DNA of 7,444 nt, taken from NCBI GenBank assembly GCA_016744725.1, contig JADGDW010000018.1, forward strand, positions 28,582 through 36,025, read 5' to 3'. Source of the stretch: Candidatus Albibeggiatoa sp. nov. BB20. Lineage in GTDB: Bacteria; Pseudomonadota; Gammaproteobacteria; Beggiatoales; Beggiatoaceae. A model generated the notes under the pieces. The model saw only the letters and a list, made by a program, of their open reading frames with translations. It ran no database searches and was not told where the DNA came from. Shown here piece after piece: positions 5,623 to 7,444 of the stretch (the first letter of the stretch is position 1; each line of letters begins with the position of its first letter). Made by a program: the position numbers and the translations under genes.

Positions 5623-7444
5623 GTGCGTCGTGTATTTGTGCGTTATGGATTGGTAACTTTGCGCTGGTTATGGCAATTATGGCTATGGGTTATCCTGATC
5701 GTAGGCGTGCTCTCTTTACTACTTTTTGCCATTTTTTATCGTTTATCTGAATATCGCCCCCAAATTGAATATTGGGCAAGCGAAATGTTGCAACAACCTA
5801 TTATTATCGGGGATATTTCAACCGACTGGATAGAAGGTGCACCAACTTTAGAGTTACAACAGATTCGCCTTGTTTCCCCAGATAAAAACAGCTTTATTGA
5901 AATTCCTCAAATCCGTATTGGTTTGAGTATGCTCACCTCGTTGCTACAACAGCAATTAATTACCAGCCAAATCAATTTAAATATCAAACAATTAACCTTA
6001 CATCGTCAGTTAGATGGTTCGGTGCGCGTTGTTGGTTTTGCTGAGTCAGAAACAAGCCAACAAACCAATAAACCCATCAATGCAGATGCCAATTTTTTAC
6101 TGCGATGGCTGCTTAAACAACAAGATATTCAATTACAAATTGAGCGAGTGACTTGGCAAGAATTACAGCATAAACCACTGCATTTTGATGATTTAGGTCT
6201 ACATTTGAAAAAACAAGCAGAAAATAACCATATTTCAGGACAAATCGGATTACCTATTGGTGAGATACAACAAACCTTACAATTCTCTAGCATAAGTCAA
6301 TGGGATGATATTAATTTATTGCATTTAAATGGACAAATCCAGTGTTCACCTAAAAAAATACAAACATTGCCAATTTTCTCTAGCCAAATTGAGATAAATC
6401 CAAATGAGAATAAAGGGTTTAATATTGATTTATCCCAGCTTTATATTCAAACAATAGCTCAATCCTCTGATGCTAATCAATTAAATATTATTATAAATCC
6501 TAATGGTTATCAGCATGATATATCAGCCAAACTGGCTTTTTTAGATTTAGAACCCTCATTTTTATTAGCCAAACAATTTTTGAAAAATACGCCTTTTTTA
6601 GATCAATTAAAATCTATTGCGACTAAAGGACATTTAAGACAAATTCAATTAGATTATCCAGCCAATAAAAAATGGGAATTAAAAACAGAACTAGAGAATA
6701 TTTATTTTAAATATCAGCAGCATAAAATTAAAAAATTATCTGGCTCTGTTACAGCACAAGCAGAGCAAGTCAAGATTAATATTGCTCATGCTAACATGGA
6801 TTTTATTGAGCCTAGTTTATACGGTCATGCTTTATATTTCAAAGAATTAGAAACAAATATTCAAATAAAAAAACAGCCCGAAAATATAGAAATCACAATT
6901 AATAAATTTAAAGTACAAGAGCAAAATACGCCTATGCAGCTCAAGGGAAAAGTTGATATTTTGCCGAATAAACCACCTTATTTAGATTTAGACCTAATGA
7001 TAGGAAAAGTACAGGCCAAAAATATTTATCGCTACATTCCAGATAAAGAAATTGCTAAAACAGCCCATTGGTTGCAACAGGCCTTAATCGGTGGATATTT
7101 AGATAATGCACGATTAAGACTCAAAGGCAATACAAATACAGTCTTCAAATTGGAAAAAAATCAACTTCAGTTTGATGCTAAAGCACAGCAGATTAAATTA
7201 AACTATGCAACAGGTTGGTTTCCAATACAAAAGTTAAGCGCAAAACTTAAGATATCTAATAATCAACTTATTATTACCCCAAGTCAGGCTTATTTATTAA
7301 ATAGTCCATTTCAATATGCTTCGGTGAAAATTCCAAAATTAACAGGAAATCATAAAAAAGTAGTTATTTCTGGAAAATTAGATACAACAGCCCAAAAAGT
7401 ATTTAAATTTTTATATGAAACCCCGCTAGCTAAGAAAATCGATT
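5623..7444 (+). CDS. yhdP: YhdP-family AsmA-like protein, N-terminal part (runs off edge)
   Basis: The frame stays open for 607 codons from GTG 5623 to the window end, with no stop. E. coli YhdP is about 1,266 residues, so roughly half is present. Residues 1-14 are Arg-rich (RRVFVRYG), then one Trp/Leu-rich membrane span lies at about 15-39; the rest is periplasmic and beta-rich, with alternating hydrophobic residues as in AsmA-like lipid-groove proteins. Family landmarks are YRPQIEYWASEML with IGDISTDW early on, and YIPDKEIAKTAHWLQQALIGGYLDNARLRLKGN (about residues 471-503), then TGWFPIQKLSAKLKISN and FLYETPL near the edge. In E. coli, YhdP, TamB and YdbH redundantly support phospholipid movement to the outer membrane. 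GGA sits 8 bases before GTG, and an in-frame TAA at 5584-5586 limits upstream starts. The gene is divergent from mltF and does not share a promoter with it. Confidence 0.92.
   Translation, partial: MRRVFVRYGLVTLRWLWQLWLWVILIVGVLSLLLFAIFYRLSEYRPQIEYWASEMLQQPIIIGDISTDWIEGAPTLELQQIRLVSPDKNSFIEIPQIRIGLSMLTSLLQQQLITSQINLNIKQLTLHRQLDGSVRVVGFAESETSQQTNKPINADANFLLRWLLKQQDIQLQIERVTWQELQHKPLHFDDLGLHLKKQAENNHISGQIGLPIGEIQQTLQFSSISQWDDINLLHLNGQIQCSPKKIQTLPIFSSQIEINPNENKGFNIDLSQLYIQTIAQSSDANQLNIIINPNGYQHDISAKLAFLDLEPSFLLAKQFLKNTPFLDQLKSIATKGHLRQIQLDYPANKKWELKTELENIYFKYQQHKIKKLSGSVTAQAEQVKINIAHANMDFIEPSLYGHALYFKELETNIQIKKQPENIEITINKFKVQEQNTPMQLKGKVDILPNKPPYLDLDLMIGKVQAKNIYRYIPDKEIAKTAHWLQQALIGGYLDNARLRLKGNTNTVFKLEKNQLQFDAKAQQIKLNYATGWFPIQKLSAKLKISNNQLIITPSQAYLLNSPFQYASVKIPKLTGNHKKVVISGKLDTTAQKVFKFLYETPLAKKID

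Overview
The window looks like chromosomal DNA from an AT-rich gammaproteobacterium. Two well-recognised envelope genes point that way: a MltF-type lytic transglycosylase and a YhdP-type AsmA-like protein. The low G+C, wide spacers, decayed metabolic gene and small transposon-like repeats resemble large sulfur bacteria (Beggiatoaceae/Thiotrichales), but that placement is inference.

Layout. Positions 84-944 hold a decayed acetate kinase gene (ackA). It has lost its N-terminal third, and it carries an in-frame stop, two frameshifts and an inserted 112-bp miniature element (619-730) bounded by a duplicated TA. A shorter 63-bp relative of that element sits in opposite orientation at 993-1055, just past the pseudogene. 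The two copies differ by exactly one 49-bp unit, which starts at a 15-bp palindrome of the form AGGACT-N3-AGTCCT. A clear promoter (1095-1123) then leads into an exported tetratricopeptide-repeat protein (1165-2229). A spacer with a hairpin separates it from a convergent gene (2344-3504, minus) for an unrecognised membrane-anchored protein with a long glycine-rich hydrophobic segment. After a 325-bp spacer comes mltF (3830-5230, minus). A 392-bp divergent promoter region separates it from yhdP, which starts with GTG at 5623 and runs off the right edge.

How the genes fit together. All four intact genes encode proteins predicted to be exported or membrane-anchored. MltF cuts peptidoglycan, YhdP-family proteins help move phospholipid to the outer membrane, the TPR protein is probably periplasmic, and the glycine-rich protein is probably inner-membrane. 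No shared operon joins them, so this is a theme rather than a demonstrated system.

The most distinctive content is the small TA-targeting element family with its palindrome-delimited 49-bp length difference. I see no evidence in this window for a defence system, CRISPR array, RNA gene or other complex multi-gene system.
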